A DNA stretch of 64,000 nucleotides from NCBI GenBank assembly GCA_916700875.1, contig CAKAKS010000038.1, positions 17,510,326 to 17,574,325 of the forward strand, in the 5' to 3' direction. The translations under genes were made by a program, and so were the position numbers. Of the stretch, positions 13,420 to 26,480 are shown one piece after another. Position 1 is the stretch's first letter. The number at the start of each line of letters is the position of its first letter. The DNA is from Sebastes aleutianus. Taxonomy: Eukaryota; Chordata; Actinopteri; Perciformes; Sebastidae. The notes beneath the pieces were generated by a model. The model was not told the origin of the DNA, did no database searches, and worked only from the letters and a program-made list of their open reading frames with translations.

Positions 13420-13824
13420 TTAAAGAGGACCTATTATGCTTTTGTGCCCTTTCCTTTAGTGTGTTATGTAGTTTTTTGTGCATGTAAAAAGTCTGCAAAG
13501 TTACAAAGCCCAAAGTTCACAACAATACCATTAGTTACTCTCCCCGACAGAAACACTGCTCCTGAACTGCCTGAAACCTGCCTTTTCTTCCGTAACATGG
13601 TGATGTCACTAAGTAACACATTTGCAAAATACCTGCCTTTAGCAGCTATTGGCACGTCTTCAAACAAAGCTAGTTAGAGCTCAGACAGAAGATGAAAAGA
13701 GGTGCTGCAGCACAGCGGGTGACGAAAAATAAAGCATTTTTTCAACGTTAAAGTAGTTAAACATGTTCTAGAAACCCAAAACACAAGTATGCACCTGAAA
13801 ATAAGCATAATAGGTCCTCTTTAA
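13420..13824. mobile_element. TTAA-flanked MITE, family B copy 1
   Basis: TTAA flanks both ends. The 18-bp terminal repeats AGAGGACCTATTATGCTT are perfect. It is 405 bp with no coding capacity. The second copy at 25410 shares both ends and much of the interior. Confidence 0.85.
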
Positions 13825-16800
13825 TAGCAAACGGCAAGAGTTGTATTTCAATACCTCACTATGGAGTTTGTGGATGTCAGATCTGTACAGGTTTTTTTTC
13901 TCATAACATTTAGGAAAAATCCAGTATCAAGGAGAAGGAGATGGCACCAGTGTGTAATAATAACCAAGACATCATTGCTGAGGCTGTAACGAAAAAAGCA
14001 GCGTTTGAAGTTTCACAGACATTATGCAGAGAGCATGTTTGTGAAAAAAACGCTTGTGTGATGACAAAATGGCCTGGAAATAAATAGTTTCCAACATTTT
14101 GGTGCTTTTTCCAACAGTGTCAAGGTCACTTCCAACTTGAAAGTGCACCTCCAAAAGAAGTGTTTTCCAGAGAAAACTGTCTAATGGAGAGACCGACAAA
14201 AAAGAAAAGTGAATGTGTTTGAAAGTGGAGAAAATCATTGGCTACAGCTTCCAAAGTCAGCGTAACGGTTCTCCCTGGGTGCCACCGATCAATCACAGGA
14301 AACCTTAATAGGAGGCGATTACGACCGGTATTACAGCCGCCCCTGTGAGTCACAGAGAGGCTTGAAGTGCGAGCCGAAATGAGGATGAAAAAACAAGCTG
14401 AACGGCAAGAAAAATCAATGAGTGGTCTAGTAGTCTAGGGATATTGTAATACGTCAGAATTACCAATGTCTAACAGCACACACACAGAGAGGGAAAAAGG
14501 TTGGCTAGATTAATTACTGCCAACTACACTGGGCTTTGCCTACAGTCCCCCTGAGAGAGAGGCTTCCATGTTGAACAGCAGGGGTCTTCTGGAGGCCTGG
14601 TGTGTCCTTAATGCTCTCCCTAGATGTTTCTCTGAGCCTCAAAAGCATCTCTGAATCATTTAGTGTTAGAATCTGCCTAAAGCACCTCTGAAGCTCACTA
14701 ATTAACATGTTATATCTTATATGGAAGTGTAAAAACAGCAAGCTATTTCTTGCTCACAGCCAAGAAATAACTGCTAGACACTAGTCTTTATGCTAAGCTA
14801 AGCTAAATATGCAGTGGACAACTCCGGGGTCTGAGAAGTGAAGCCAATGCGGAAGTGCTTTAAACTTGTATTCTTTCTAATAGCCAGCAGGGGGCGACTC
14901 CTCTGGTTGCAAAAAGAAGTGTGATTGTATAGAAGTCTATGAGAAAAAGACCCAACTTCTCACTTGATTTATTACCTCAGTAAACATTGTAAACATGAGT
15001 TTATAGTTTCAAGTCTTCTTCAATACAGCATGATGTTCATTTAGTAAATTATGGTCCCATTTAGAGTCAAATAGACCATAAAGCAGGGTATGCTTTAGGG
15101 CGTGGCTACCTTGTGATTGACAGGTTGCTACCACGGCGTTGTCCAGTCTGGGAGTTGTCTGTGTTTTCGTCTTACAACTTTAACCCTTTCACAGTGTGTT
15201 TTCAGTTCATAAAAGTTAATTCTAACCTTTTTGGTCACCTAAAAATGTCTTAGCTCCACCCTCTCATGTCACTTCTGGTTGCAAAAAAAACAAGATGATG
15301 ACGGCCAAATACCAAGATGTTGAAGGCCAAAATACTGAACTTGAGGATTCAAAACGGCTGTCCACAAACCAATGGGTCACGGTGACTACGTCCACTACTG
15401 TCTATGAAAATATCCAGCTCCAGCTTCACGTTTAGCATACAGAAGTGTCAAAGATCTTGATGACCTTTTCATGTTTTCTTTCACATGTTAAGTCACTCAT
15501 GTCATTAATAAAAAGATCACTATCTATGCCAGCGTCTTGACAGATTGCAAGCACGTATGCAGACAACGTCTGCATAAGTGTGAGAGCGTCAAATCCGGAG
15601 AATCAGAGCCAAGAATATTCCAGTGCGTCACCCTAAATGTCAGTGTTTATGAAAAACACAAGAGCAGGTGCATATCTGGAGTGATAATCTAGACGGCTGG
15701 CTGGTAAACAGCGAGGAAGATCTGAGGTGAAAACAGACAGACAGAAAAGGAACAATGGAGATTAAGGACATTATGAAAGGTTCAATCCTCTTTTTTGTTG
15801 TTCTAAAATTTAGGATCTCTAATTTTCAACCAGACCAACTTGAAATGCTGGGAAGAAAAAAAATCTAGATCTTTTCAAGACAAGCCATCTGTGTCAGTGA
15901 CTCCGGATTATGTGCACTCTGTCACTGTGTGTCTCCCCAAGCGACAGAAAGCTATCAGGGGTTGACACTCTGGAACGGAAAACCCCAAGGGTGTGTTGTC
16001 CAACCAAACACGGGAGGGAGCAGGTGAAAAGATTTAGAGCAAAAGTGTGAGGAAGGAAGGAAGGAAAAAAGAGAAATGGGTAAAAAAAAAGACTGAGAAT
16101 GCAATTAACTGTGAAGGACAAAGTTGAAGGACAACCAGAGAGGACAGAGATGAAGAGATGAGAAGACAGACATAGGCAGAGAAAGCGAAATCAAATAGGA
16201 GATGACAGGCTGTTGTATTAGTCAGAAACACAAGCCAAATGTAAAAAAAAGAACAAAGAAATGAGACAGGAAGATGAAATGAGATCATTTGGAAGTACAA
16301 ATGTGAGCACCCACACACAAAGGAGCAGAGTACATATTGAAGAAAAGGACAATAAAAGCAAAGAAGAACAGAATGAACAGCAAATACCAGTGAGATAAAG
16401 TGTGTGTGTCATTTGCAGCAGACACAGCAGAAAATAGAAGCATATGGACATTTGCATGCTGATTGGATCCTTTACACAGACGTGTTTGTTCAATCTGCTG
16501 TCAGAGTCATCCAGAAGGATAAACGGCACGTAGCCGTTTAATGGCTGTCTCAAAGATGTTTTGTTTTAAAGTATAAGGATATTGATGATCTTATACTGTA
16601 CACAGAGGAACTTGCAATGACACCCGGCTGCTGCCATGATGCACCCGTTTTCATACTCAATGAAATTTTGTCATTTCTAAAGCAAATGAGTTCACTATCA
16701 CCGTTAAACATTTAACAAAGTAACTGTTCATTGTTGTTTGCAAGGAGTCACTTGTTAAAGGAAGCCTAAATAGACGATTTTGGGTTGCTGAACAGCTTTC

Positions 16801-19800
16801 TCAGCCTGTTGAGAAACCATTCTGAAGAATTGGATTTGCATTAAAAGCCCAATTGAACAGCTGTAAGGAGGCGTTAATCAGTCTTTCACAGACTTTAAAA
16901 TGAGCCACCTCATCATTTCAAACAGCAACAGTCCATTAAGTTATAATAATCCCAGCAAAAAAATCTTGTTTACCCTTTTCGACAAATTGCTTTTTAGTTT
17001 TCAAAAAACCTATAATGTGATTTTTATGACCGTAAGGGTAGACATTTGAGATGGTCGCGGCGGGAATAATAAAAGTGTGATGTGGGACCGCACGTTTCTC
17101 GGCCCTGCTAACAAACGCCTGTGATTTCAGACGGGGAGCGTTCGATCGATCAAGGAAGTACAGGAGCACGTATTGCCATTAGCCGTGCAGCTGTAGTTGA
17201 GTGTTGAGTAGCGGTGCTGCCAATTTAATTCAGGTACTAGAGGAGGGGAAGATATCACATGTCAGAGGAGACACAAAGACATTTTTATGAAAATGTTAAA
17301 ACATCAGAAATTTATCTGTTTGTCAAACACACGCACACTACTCATGCCGTCTCTGTTGTGTAGACCTGTGTTTCCTATAAGCCATTCACTCTATTCTAGC
17401 ACCACCTATTGATACTATGAAGTGCTGTAGATGCAGCACTATTTACAGGAGATGTATCACTGCATAAAAAACATGGAAAAGTCATTTTCTGTGTCATTTG
17501 CATCTCTTTCCACAAATCAAATGCAAGCTTCTCTAACTCTAAAACTGCTCATCCAGCCTGTGCTTGCTATACCAAACAGCTTAAACAGGGGCAGAGATAA
17601 CTGCAACAGATGACTGTTAAATTGAATTTTACGACAGCAGATCCCCTTGTCTTCACGGAAAATCGCAAACGAGAGCGTTTGCCTGAATAAAGTTCACATC
17701 TGACTCACGCCGAATGTGAAAGATGGACAGAGTCGTGCAGAACGGATCCAGCTGTGCTGCACATATTGCAACACTTAACTTTAATGGTTCCCCATAACCA
17801 GTCCGGCTTGCTCAATAGTTTCAGCTAAGTCAACTCCAGTGTTTCGCTACTTGTTTAAATGTCTTTATCATTTTTTTTACACACACAGCTGTGCTGCTGC
17901 TGTATGGTAGCATGAGATGAAGCCTGACCTCTGGCTCTGGCAACACACTCCCATTTATTATGTCATGGAAAAGGTTAAACCACCCCTTTGGATCTGTCTG
18001 GGTCTGATGTATGGGGCTGCCAGCATGGGAACTCTAATGTGTGACATTTCAGCGTTAAGTCCAAATTATGCAGTTTCTCCCCTCTCAAGGTTTGCAACAA
18101 AGCCAATGTAAGTAGTTAATTCCATGACGGCGAAATTGTCCGCATCATCCGGCGAGCTTAAGACAGCTGGAGGGGGTCAGAGGAGAGGGCTTTTCCACGC
18201 TGGCAACTCTGGACCACAATCATGTTAATTCACAGGATTCTTCTGATTTTCACAGCAGGATAAATATCACTGTTAGTCCTAAAGGAGTAAATCGATTCTT
18301 GAACACGACGATTACGGGTGACATTTGGGGTCATTGCATGTACCTATGAATAAAACATGGAGCGTTAGCTTGATTAAAATTGAGGGATAAGAACAAGCGG
18401 TGGGCAGTCGGCTGGTTGAGTGATGGGTCTCGATTGTGTGTGAGCGTGAGACAGGGACGGAGACAGGAGCTGTGCACGACTGTGTGTTTGCATTCATGCT
18501 GTATTTGGCCTCACAATTACAGGAGAATTGTAGTCGAAAACCCTTTAACACAAAGCGTGCATCTCCCCCATTCATCCCACACTTTGATATCTAGATATCT
18601 AACACACACATTTCTTAAACTCGAGGCACAATGTCCCTTCTTCTCCCACATCTCCCGAGTTTCTTAATGCCTCATAAATTGTCTTCAGATTTTGTGGTCC
18701 GGTTGTGTTAGTCAACTGTGAAAAACAGTTTGCTAGTTTGTAAAAAGTAAATTGCAAAGAAGTACACAAACTTGCGGCCAATGTCTTTCCCTTTTCATCC
18801 TCTCAAGCAGACCTCTCAGACCTCCTGTCCCTTCAAACGTGGAGCAAATTTGCCACTTGCTGGCTCGGCCGCTCACCCGTCTCCCACCAGACTGACCAGA
18901 CAGCATGTGGGATGATGAATGACGAACTTATCTCGGAGACTCAGAAAGCAGCCAGACGGCTCACCGCAAGGCTCAAAACACACATCTCAGCCCGCCTGTC
19001 CGCATGGATCCGTTCATTGCCGTCTGTCTCTCTCTTTCTGTCTGTTCTTTCTGTTGCTATTCTTGTCTTTGTCTGTATTGCACAGTATGTGTGTATCAGT
19101 GCTGAGAAGCTCTCATATCAGCCTCACTCACCATTGCCTCTAACAGACGACACATGCCATTACTCCAAACACGGTTACATAAACACAAAGGAATCCCCAA
19201 AAGAAGGATCCCAATATAGCCACAGACATCTCCGAGGCACTTCAGCTTTTCTGCTCCGTTTCTGCCACAACTGGAGGCTGAACTGCAGGCGCGCAGCATT
19301 CGCCGATGATTTTGGTTTATTTTGTTTCCGGCTTGCGGGCCGGTGGGTCCATGAAGGAATGCTTATTTTCCTTTTCCATGAATTTGCTAATATAATCAAT
19401 ATGAAGATGGTTTCAAGAAGTGTCAAAAATTCTCACAGAAAGGAGAAGAAGAAGTCCAGGGTGGACTTGGCACGTGAAAATACAACTTGTGCAAAGTCAA
19501 CAGTTCTTTCTGAGAGCAAAAAATAAGCTTTAGCCTCAACCCTCTACACAGAAGCAGTGTCCTTTAAGTGTGGCATTAAGATTAATACAGAGTGTGCAGA
19601 AAATTTGCATGCATTGACCTTTAATCTGTGTGTAACATTTACTACCTTTGTGCATTGTGTGCCGTGCGTTTATGTGTGTTTATTAGCTTGTAAAATGATA
19701 TTTATTGCTGGGAACAAAACAGATGCCTCTCCATTTTTGTTCTGTTAATTTCTCTGATGAGAAGCAGGGTCCTGTGTGTGTGTTTGTGTGTGTGTGGATG

Positions 19801-20353
19801 TGTAAGTCCTGAGTGTGTGCAGCCTATGTGTGACGTAAAGGATTCATCTGTAACACAGCCTGTCACATCTCTTTGGTTGCCCTATGTGCGCAGTTTTGAA
19901 AAAATCTCAATAAATTTGCATTGATTCACCAAGAAGTATGCAGTCTGCACCAGTTATTCATGGTATTCAGTGTATTTTAAATACCCCTGTGGATCACTGC
20001 ATTTCCCAGAATGCCTTTACTTTGACTTTTTTTCAGCCATATAAATAGAACATCATAGACAACTGTACAGCACATGAGTATGAGTCACATTCTGCAGTTT
20101 CTCACATCTTCAAAATGATCTTGAGCTAAGCTCTGCATGCTACATCATAATACTAATCCTTTTACAGCATAAACACAGGAAAATTAATTAACATTGCGTC
20201 AACCCATGCAAAGAGGAGCTCCTTCTCCTTCATCAGTCCTAAAAAATGTGGCACAAAATGAAGCAAATTTGGGTTTAAAGCTGACAAGCTGAAAATGTGA
20301 TCCCCTTTATATTCTCCACACAAGCAGGAACTGAAAGAAGTTAAGTGACTTAC
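13825..20353. other. Gene-free stretch
   Basis: No exon supported. 14822-15430 looks like a dispersed fish repeat (CCAGCAGGGGGCGACTCCTCTGGTTGC). 15.9-16.4 kb is purine-rich on the plus strand, giving long low-complexity minus-strand ORFs. An ORF of 204 codons at 18912-19526 has no recognisable domain. Confidence 0.4.
14822..15430. mobile_element. Dispersed repeat, family unclear
   Basis: The core AGCCAGCAGGGGGCGACTCC and later TCCACCCTCTCATGTCACTTC are familiar from fish interspersed repeats. Boundaries are estimated and I could not see terminal repeats. Confidence 0.35.
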
Positions 20354-20500
20354 CTATACTTCAACAGCTTTTAGAAACAGCAGATAAAGAAGAAGCAGAT
20401 GCTGAGGAGCTTCAGTGTCCTTCCCTCCTTCCTTCCTCGGAGGAGACTGACTCGCAGCTCCTTTTTAACGCAGCGTCAATAAAAAAACTTTTTCTTTTTT
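20354..20500 (-). other. Candidate untranslated first exon of an unidentified minus-strand gene
   Basis: Read on the minus strand, a purine- and pyrimidine-rich stretch without ATG ends in TATAG|GTAAGTCAC, a textbook donor at 20354. Upstream (20596-20725) is a CpG-dense patch in otherwise CpG-poor DNA, as at a promoter. No coding exon with matching style was found in 1-20 kb, so the gene body would lie further left or be missed. Human synteny (CALCR on the same strand as TFPI2) makes calcr a guess only. Confidence 0.35.
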
Positions 20501-20589
20501 GCATCCACGGAGATAAAAACCCATAGTAATAAAAAATCAATCAAATGATGCTACTGCCCAGGTGTCTGCTGCCTTTTTTATGAGATGAA

Positions 20590-20730
20590 TTAATGAGCGA
20601 CCGGCGGTGCGCGCGGTAGAGGAGCGCGCCGGTGTGGAGCCGTTATGAGCGGTGACAGTTGACTGGCCGGTAATCCAAGTGCGTCTAACTGCCTCCCGGT
20701 TTACGCGGATGAGCGTGAGGTGCTGGAGCT
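20590..20730. promoter_or_regulatory. CpG-rich patch, possible promoter
   Basis: Many CpG dinucleotides cluster here (GCGACCGGCGGTGCGCGCGG and onward), far above the surroundings. It abuts CA/TG microsatellites on its right. It lies upstream of the candidate donor at 20354 when read on the minus strand. Confidence 0.4.
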
Positions 20731-20763
20731 CCTCCTCGCCTTTTCTCTCACTGCGTTGTGTTG

Positions 20764-20815
20764 CACACACACAGACACACACACACACACACAGTTAGAG
20801 GAGGCAGCCTCTCCA

Positions 20816-20870
<55 letters not shown>
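20764..20870. repeat. (CA)n and (TG)n microsatellites
   Basis: A CA tract (20764-20793) and a pure 52-bp TG tract (20819-20870) are separated by 25 bp of unique sequence, so they could pair as an inverted repeat. Confidence 0.95.
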
Positions 20871-20874
<4 letters not shown>

Positions 20875-21115
20875 GTTTGGACACAGTTCTGGACAAACAA
20901 ACACCATAATGAGAAATTATATACAACTCAGTTTGTCTGTGAAGGTCAACACAGACTTTAAAGTGACCTCTTTGTACAGGTTACCATATTTTTTTCTTTT
21001 ATAAATGCCTTGAATGACATCTTAATCGATACTTGCTCTTCTGTCAGGCTCCCTTGTAGGTCTGACCAGGTACCACCCCCCCATTTCTGCCCACCCACAC
21101 ACACATACACGCCAC

Positions 21116-21529
21116 GCACACACACACACACACACACACACAAATACACAGTTATAATTATATATGACCTTAAAACACTTTTTTTTCTTTATTATTGTTG
21201 TTATTTACTTTACTTTATTATTTATTTATTTATTTATCTCACTTCTTATTATAAGTGTTGGTATTATTATTGTTATTGATATTATTATCATGACCATCAT
21301 CATCATCTTTATTATTATTCATATTATTAATATATATGTGTATGTGTATATACTGTATTATATATATATATATATTTTACTCATTTATTTTCTTTTTGTT
21401 TTGTTTTTGCTCCCCCTATGCTCTACACATAAAAGGAAGGATGTCTGTATGTGTTTAAGAGTAGATATATGTCATATATGACCATCTAGCCTCATTCAAT
21501 GCCAAACACACACCCATTATCCACATCAC

Positions 21530-21564
<35 letters not shown>

Positions 21565-21752
21565 ACCTGCTTTTATCCCCTTGTATTGTCTTAGTTTTGT
21601 TTTGTTTTGTTTTTGTACTTTGTTATTTGTCTTTCTCTGTATAATATATGTTGGCCTTTTTTACATATGTCCCTGCACATGTCTTCACTTGTTTTGTAAT
21701 CACTTTATAACACAATAAAAAAAAATAAAAAAAATAAAAAATAAAAAAAATA
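21116..21752. repeat. Simple-repeat and A-rich tract, possible LINE 3' tail
   Basis: It has (CA)n at 21116-21143 and 21520-21565, TTAT/ATT runs, (TA)n near 21358-21375, and ends in an A-rich AATAAAAAAAATAAAA tract (21711-21752). The end resembles a non-LTR retrotransposon tail on the plus strand, but no coding remnant is seen. Confidence 0.4.
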
Positions 21753-21989
21753 TCTTGAATGAATAAAATATGTTGTTATCACTATAGGCCTATAATGGTG
21801 AAATAATTTGTGACAAATCATATCATAAATTGTTTGCTTATCAAACTGATTATCTAATCATAGATATAGGCTTATTAAATCCTTCCTTCACACTTTATAG
21901 TCAAATAGTCTCACTATCAGGTGATAAACATTAGATTACAGCTGATACTCTGCAGATAACCTTAAAGGAGACCTTACTGGAGACATGTT

Positions 21990-22682
21990 TTAAAGGGACT
22001 ATTTGTAACTTTGTACGCGCATAAATGTAGCGGGTCGTCACACATGCACGCTCGCATATGCGCATTCGCGTGTAGCCGCTGTACCCTCCTCCTCTGCCTG
22101 CTCGCCTTCACTCAGACAGCTCAGCTCGCTCCACCTCTAGACGTGAACGCGCGTTCACTTCACACTGCAGAAGAGTTAGTTTTGCTCTGAGAATATCTAG
22201 TGAATGTACAGGGGACGTTTGTGCAGAAATAACTGCTGCAGCTCCTCCAGACCAACAGAGGTTTTCCATGTCTTGTGAAGTGACGGAGCTCTACAGAGAG
22301 TTACGTTGTCTTCTCGTTACCGACCGGGTGCCGGTGTCTCCTCTGCTCTCTCCGGCTGCGGGCGGAGAGAGCAGGGAGACACGCTGGAGAGCTCCGCTGC
22401 CTCAGCCTGCACTTAGGCAGGAAAAGCCAACACTTGGATCAGATCTAAATCATGTTCATGGAGAGACCTTCGTCTGGTCAGCTAACATTACTGCCAAGCA
22501 GCTGAAATATAGAGTGATATTGTGGTTTTAGCTGACGTGTGTCGCCTCACTGTTTTGAGTGATGCTCGTTCAGGTATATTGAGAGCGAGCAAGCGCGAGC
22601 CCGACGCTGACTTTCGTTGATTTCACGGCCACAGGTGTCGCTGTTAAGAAGCATTTCTGAAAGTTACAAATAGTCCCTTTAA
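21990..22682 (+). mobile_element. TTAA-flanked MITE, family A copy 2, full length
   Basis: TTAA lies at 21990-21993 and 22679-22682. Inverted ends AGGGACTATTTGTAACTTT are nearly perfect over 19 bp. It is 693 bp. An 87-codon ORF (22268-22531) starting MSCEVTEL has a counterpart in copy 5 but is broken in others, so I treat it as non-coding. Confidence 0.85.
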
Positions 22683-22894
22683 GACATAATATAATATGTT
22701 TGGAATTGTCTGATATACAGTTGTTTTTGCCACTAAAAAAGTTAAATGATATGTTAAAAATTCATACAATTACATTATCTCCTTGTGGATATTTTCCATT
22801 TTAGAATTTTAACGGCAGGACACAAAATGACTCCCACTTAAACACTCTTACATTCGTCATATACGTACATATACTGTAGGTACACACATGACCT

Positions 22895-23060
22895 TGGACC
22901 TCTGCATTTAACCCATCCTAAGCATTTCGGAACAGTGGACTGCTGTTAAGTGTCTCACTTAAAGACACTTTGATATGCAGACAGCAGGAGACGGGGATCA
23001 AACCACCAACCTTGCAGCTAAAGGACCACTGGCTCTGAGCTACAGCCACCTCACTCCACA
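22895..23060 (-). mobile_element. tRNA-derived SINE
   Basis: The minus strand reads GGCTGTAGCTCAGAGCCAGTGG (box A-like) and GGTGGTTTGATCCCC (box B-like) at tRNA spacing. The body after it (GACACTTAACAGCAG) is common in fish genomes. Confidence 0.6.
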
Positions 23061-23149
23061 TCGGAGTCCATTCTCCACATCAGCTTCTTCAAGTTGCATA
23101 TTGGACCACAATTGGCTGCCAGTTGTGATGTCACAAAATCATTCTTTTT

Positions 23150-23660
23150 TTAATTTAAAGGTTCCCTGTGGAGTTTCAGTCCTCTAGCGCTGTGGAGCCG
23201 TTTTTCTATGCGTCCAGGTGATACACAGTCCTACCGATGGTGTCACACTATTCCACTGATCACCAGGTGGCGATAACACGCCAAAAGCTGCAATGCACCA
23301 GTAAAGACAGGGAAGAAGAAGACTGCAAGCTAAACATGGATGTAAACACTGCTGGATTTAAAATAGTAGTATAAATGATAGGGAGGAAATGCACTCAACG
23401 TATTTGTTGGACCTCAAGGCTACACATAGGTCTCATGTGTTTTGGTGAGTAATATTGACAGTAAACATAACTTGTGTTTGTTTAAAAGAAAACTTTCAGC
23501 ACCTTTTTGGTGAGCACAGAGAAACGTCTCCCCTTCTGCAGATCAATGTGAAAAAAGCCGTGAGTGAATATAGGATCTGCTTTTGTTAATGACGTCATTA
23601 ACGCGTCATTGATAACTGAGAATTAACAGGAGCTTTTCATGCTTTATCTCACTGCTGCTG
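23150..23660. mobile_element. Dispersed repeat, family unclear
   Basis: It begins TTTAAAGGTTCCCTGTGGAG, a start I recognise from fish repeats. The right end is not clear. No coding capacity. Confidence 0.35.
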
Positions 23661-25409
23661 TTTATGTTAACTCATATTAGCACGGCAACCAACTAAGTTT
23701 CATACCAAGATTTCCACTATACAACTCATTGTTGTCATAATGATATTAATAATAATCCATCCATTATCTGTAACCGCAGGTGATTTCCTTATTAGAGGTC
23801 TGGTAATTTGATGCCTGCTAGTCAGACTTGCCATCTACTGTAGATAGCTGATGGTATATAAAACAGAACGGAACCAACTCCTTTGGGAACCTACTAGAAA
23901 AACAAGAAGTGCTTCTAATCGTTGTCTTTCTGTTTTCTCTTTACACTTATTTACAACACAATCAGCTGTTTATCTACGCCTCCCGCCATCACAAATTGAA
24001 CATGTCTCATTTGCCCTCACCTCACGCACACACACCCCCCCCCCCACACACACACACACACACCCAGACAGAGACAGGTTAGTACATGTTGCTGCATACT
24101 TATAACACATTAGAACAGTGAACGGTGTGATGAGTCTGTCATCTCTAAAGCCAGGAGATCTGCAAACAAACCAGCAGAAGAGACAGAACATCCACCAGGG
24201 AGGAGGAGAGGAGTGGACAAACACAATCTACTTAGAAATGTTAGTCATCCACCCGAGCCGAAAACAACATCGCCCCTGTCAGCTACGGTTGACATGCACG
24301 TCTGCACACATAAATTAATTAGATTACCCCTCAATCATGCTACAGTATGTACACAAACTTTCCAATAGCACTGATTTCTGGACATGGAAAGATAATTCAT
24401 TTTTGGGTTGTCAATGACAGATTTGGAGCTTTTTCCCCTCCTATCCACACCTGGATATACAGTAAGTCATCCTGAACAGTCGCATCATAAGCCCCCTCCC
24501 CACACAAACACACACACACTTTGACTGGTCCCATTTGAAGTTGTGCTGCAGATGGTATTGTGGTTAGAGGACACTTCAACGGAAAAGCAAATCCTCTTCG
24601 CTGAATCCCCTCATTATGGTCAGATGTGGTGATGATGGAAGGTGGGGGATGAATGAGGAAACCGGAGCTGGAGGGACGCCTGCTTTGTGGGACATGCTGT
24701 GATGTGAAACTGGAGGATAATGATGCCAGAGAAAAGGCCATGAGTTCGGTGCCAGTATTGGCTGCGCCTGTGCATAGTCGGAATTTAATAGGACGTCACT
24801 GGCATGAAGGAATGTGATTTAAAAAAAAAAAAAATGTATCTTGGAGAACTCAGGAACAACAAATGAGGCTGGAACGATTGTTAGCGCTGAAAATGAAAGG
24901 CGGTGGCGCGCTCCTGCTAATTATGCTCAATAAACAAGATGTTAGATGCAGTTTTTGTTTTCATATCTTTTCAGAAGGGATTACTCCAACATCCAACTAG
25001 AAACAAAACCAACTACAAACATTGTGTATTTCCATTGATTTTGTACACACACACTCTTTAATGGGTGCTGAATGAATGGGTGATGTCATCAGGAGTTGAA
25101 TTCTTGTGGGTTCGCTGTGTGTTTGTCTGTGACATTTCATTCATAAATGTCTGCTTTTAGTGTCGGCTTCCAGCAGTGAATCAGGAAATGTGCTTCTTCA
25201 GTCTCTATGGAGCGGCTCAACGATTTGTTTCTAGATGACATAATCACTTTAGTCCCTCTGCTGCTCAGCTTCAGGAAAGACTGAGATGGACATTATTGAA
25301 GCCACATTTATTAATTCTATTTCAGGGTAATTTCTTTGAAAATTAAAGCTGCTATATTCAATATTTTTATATTAACAATGTCTACTGTTTTGGTTCACTT
25401 TCACTGCTT
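23661..25409. other. Gene-free stretch
   Basis: No exon or clear repeat other than a short C-tract with (CA)n at 24029-24064. Small ORFs here have no recognisable domain. Confidence 0.4.
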
Positions 25410-25918
25410 TTAAAGGGGACCTATTATGCTTTTTTCCCTTTCCTTTAGTGTGTTATACACATATTTTTGTGCATGTAAAAGGTCTGAAAAGTTACAAAGT
25501 CCACGCCAAAGGGAGAAACACTGCTCCTGAACTGCCTGAAATGCCCTGCCTTTTCTTCCGTAATGTGGTGATGTCACCAAGTAACACATTTGATTAATAC
25601 CAGCCTATCGGCTGGTTTGGCACGCCCTCAAACAAAGCTAGTTAGAGCGGAGCTGGAGCGGAGTCCGAGGAGTTTGATTTGGTTGACCAATCACAACAGA
25701 GTGAGCCAGCTGACCAATCAGAACAGACTGGGCTTTTATTAACGGGGCGCAGGAGCTCAAACAGAGCGTTTCAGACAAAGGGTAAAAAGAGGTGCTGCAG
25801 CACAGCCATTATGAGAAAGGTAAAATGTTTTTTGAACATTAAAGCATGTGAACATGTTCTAGTAGAAACCCAAAATACAAGTATGCACCTGAAAATGACC
25901 TTAATAGGTCCTCTTTAA
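25410..25918. mobile_element. TTAA-flanked MITE, family B copy 2
   Basis: TTAA lies at both ends. Terminal GGGGACCTATTATGCTTTTT faces ACCTTAATAGGTCCTCT. It is 509 bp, longer than copy 1 because of an internal segment with repeated GACCAATCA strings. Confidence 0.82.
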
Positions 25919-25970
25919 CTATATTTCCAGCCATGGAAAGGAAGCTGTTTTAAGCACAAAAAGACTCTCA

Positions 25971-26480
25971 TTAAAGGGATAGTTCAGGAAGTTTTGAAGT
26001 GTTGTTGTAGGAGGTACTTATCAACAGTCCATAGTGCATTACCTACAGTAGATGACGCCGGCCAGTTTGGAGAAACAGATAGGAGTACTGGCACAGGAGC
26101 AAAGCAATGTACTGCTGTGGCAGGAAAACATATTTTAGCCATCTAAAAGAAAGGCTCACCTAAAAAAAAATCAATATCAGTTTAAGTGTACACCCAGCAC
26201 CAAACAGCAGACAGACAAAGTTGGTCGACTGGTGAACATGGTGCAATGTGTAGCCAGATATTTCCCGCAGGAGTTGACGGAGAGCAAAACAGAACTAAGA
26301 GAACTGCGGATATTGTAATTACAGTCAACAGATGGCCAGAAACACAAATCCAAATTAATGATAATATTGCTCTGTACCTGCTGCGCATGTGAAACCGAGC
26401 AACTGTTTCGCCATTTCAACTTTATAAGGTGATAATTGTGTTTACAGCTAGTTTCTGCTGCACCCAAGTAGCACAGGTTT
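25971..26480 (+). mobile_element. TTAAAGGGATAGTTC-type repeat, 3' end missing
   Basis: It starts TTAAAGGGATAGTTCAGG, followed by GAGGTACTTATC and CATTACCTACAGTAGATG, a known fish repeat pattern. The opposite end was not found, so the right limit is an estimate. Confidence 0.5.

Noticed and set aside
15894..16553. Overlapping minus-strand ORFs rich in Phe, Leu and Ser resembling membrane proteins
   Set aside because: They come from a purine-rich plus strand; hydrophobicity follows from base composition and there are no exon signals.
1..20300. calcr coding exons
   Set aside because: Expected from synteny, but I could not recognise any receptor exon on the minus strand, so none is annotated.
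20701..21004. ORFs with CVCVCV or THTHTH runs
   Set aside because: Translations of CA/TG microsatellites.
22895..23060. Functional tRNA gene
   Set aside because: Box-like motifs are present but the full cloverleaf is not, and the flanking body is that of a SINE.
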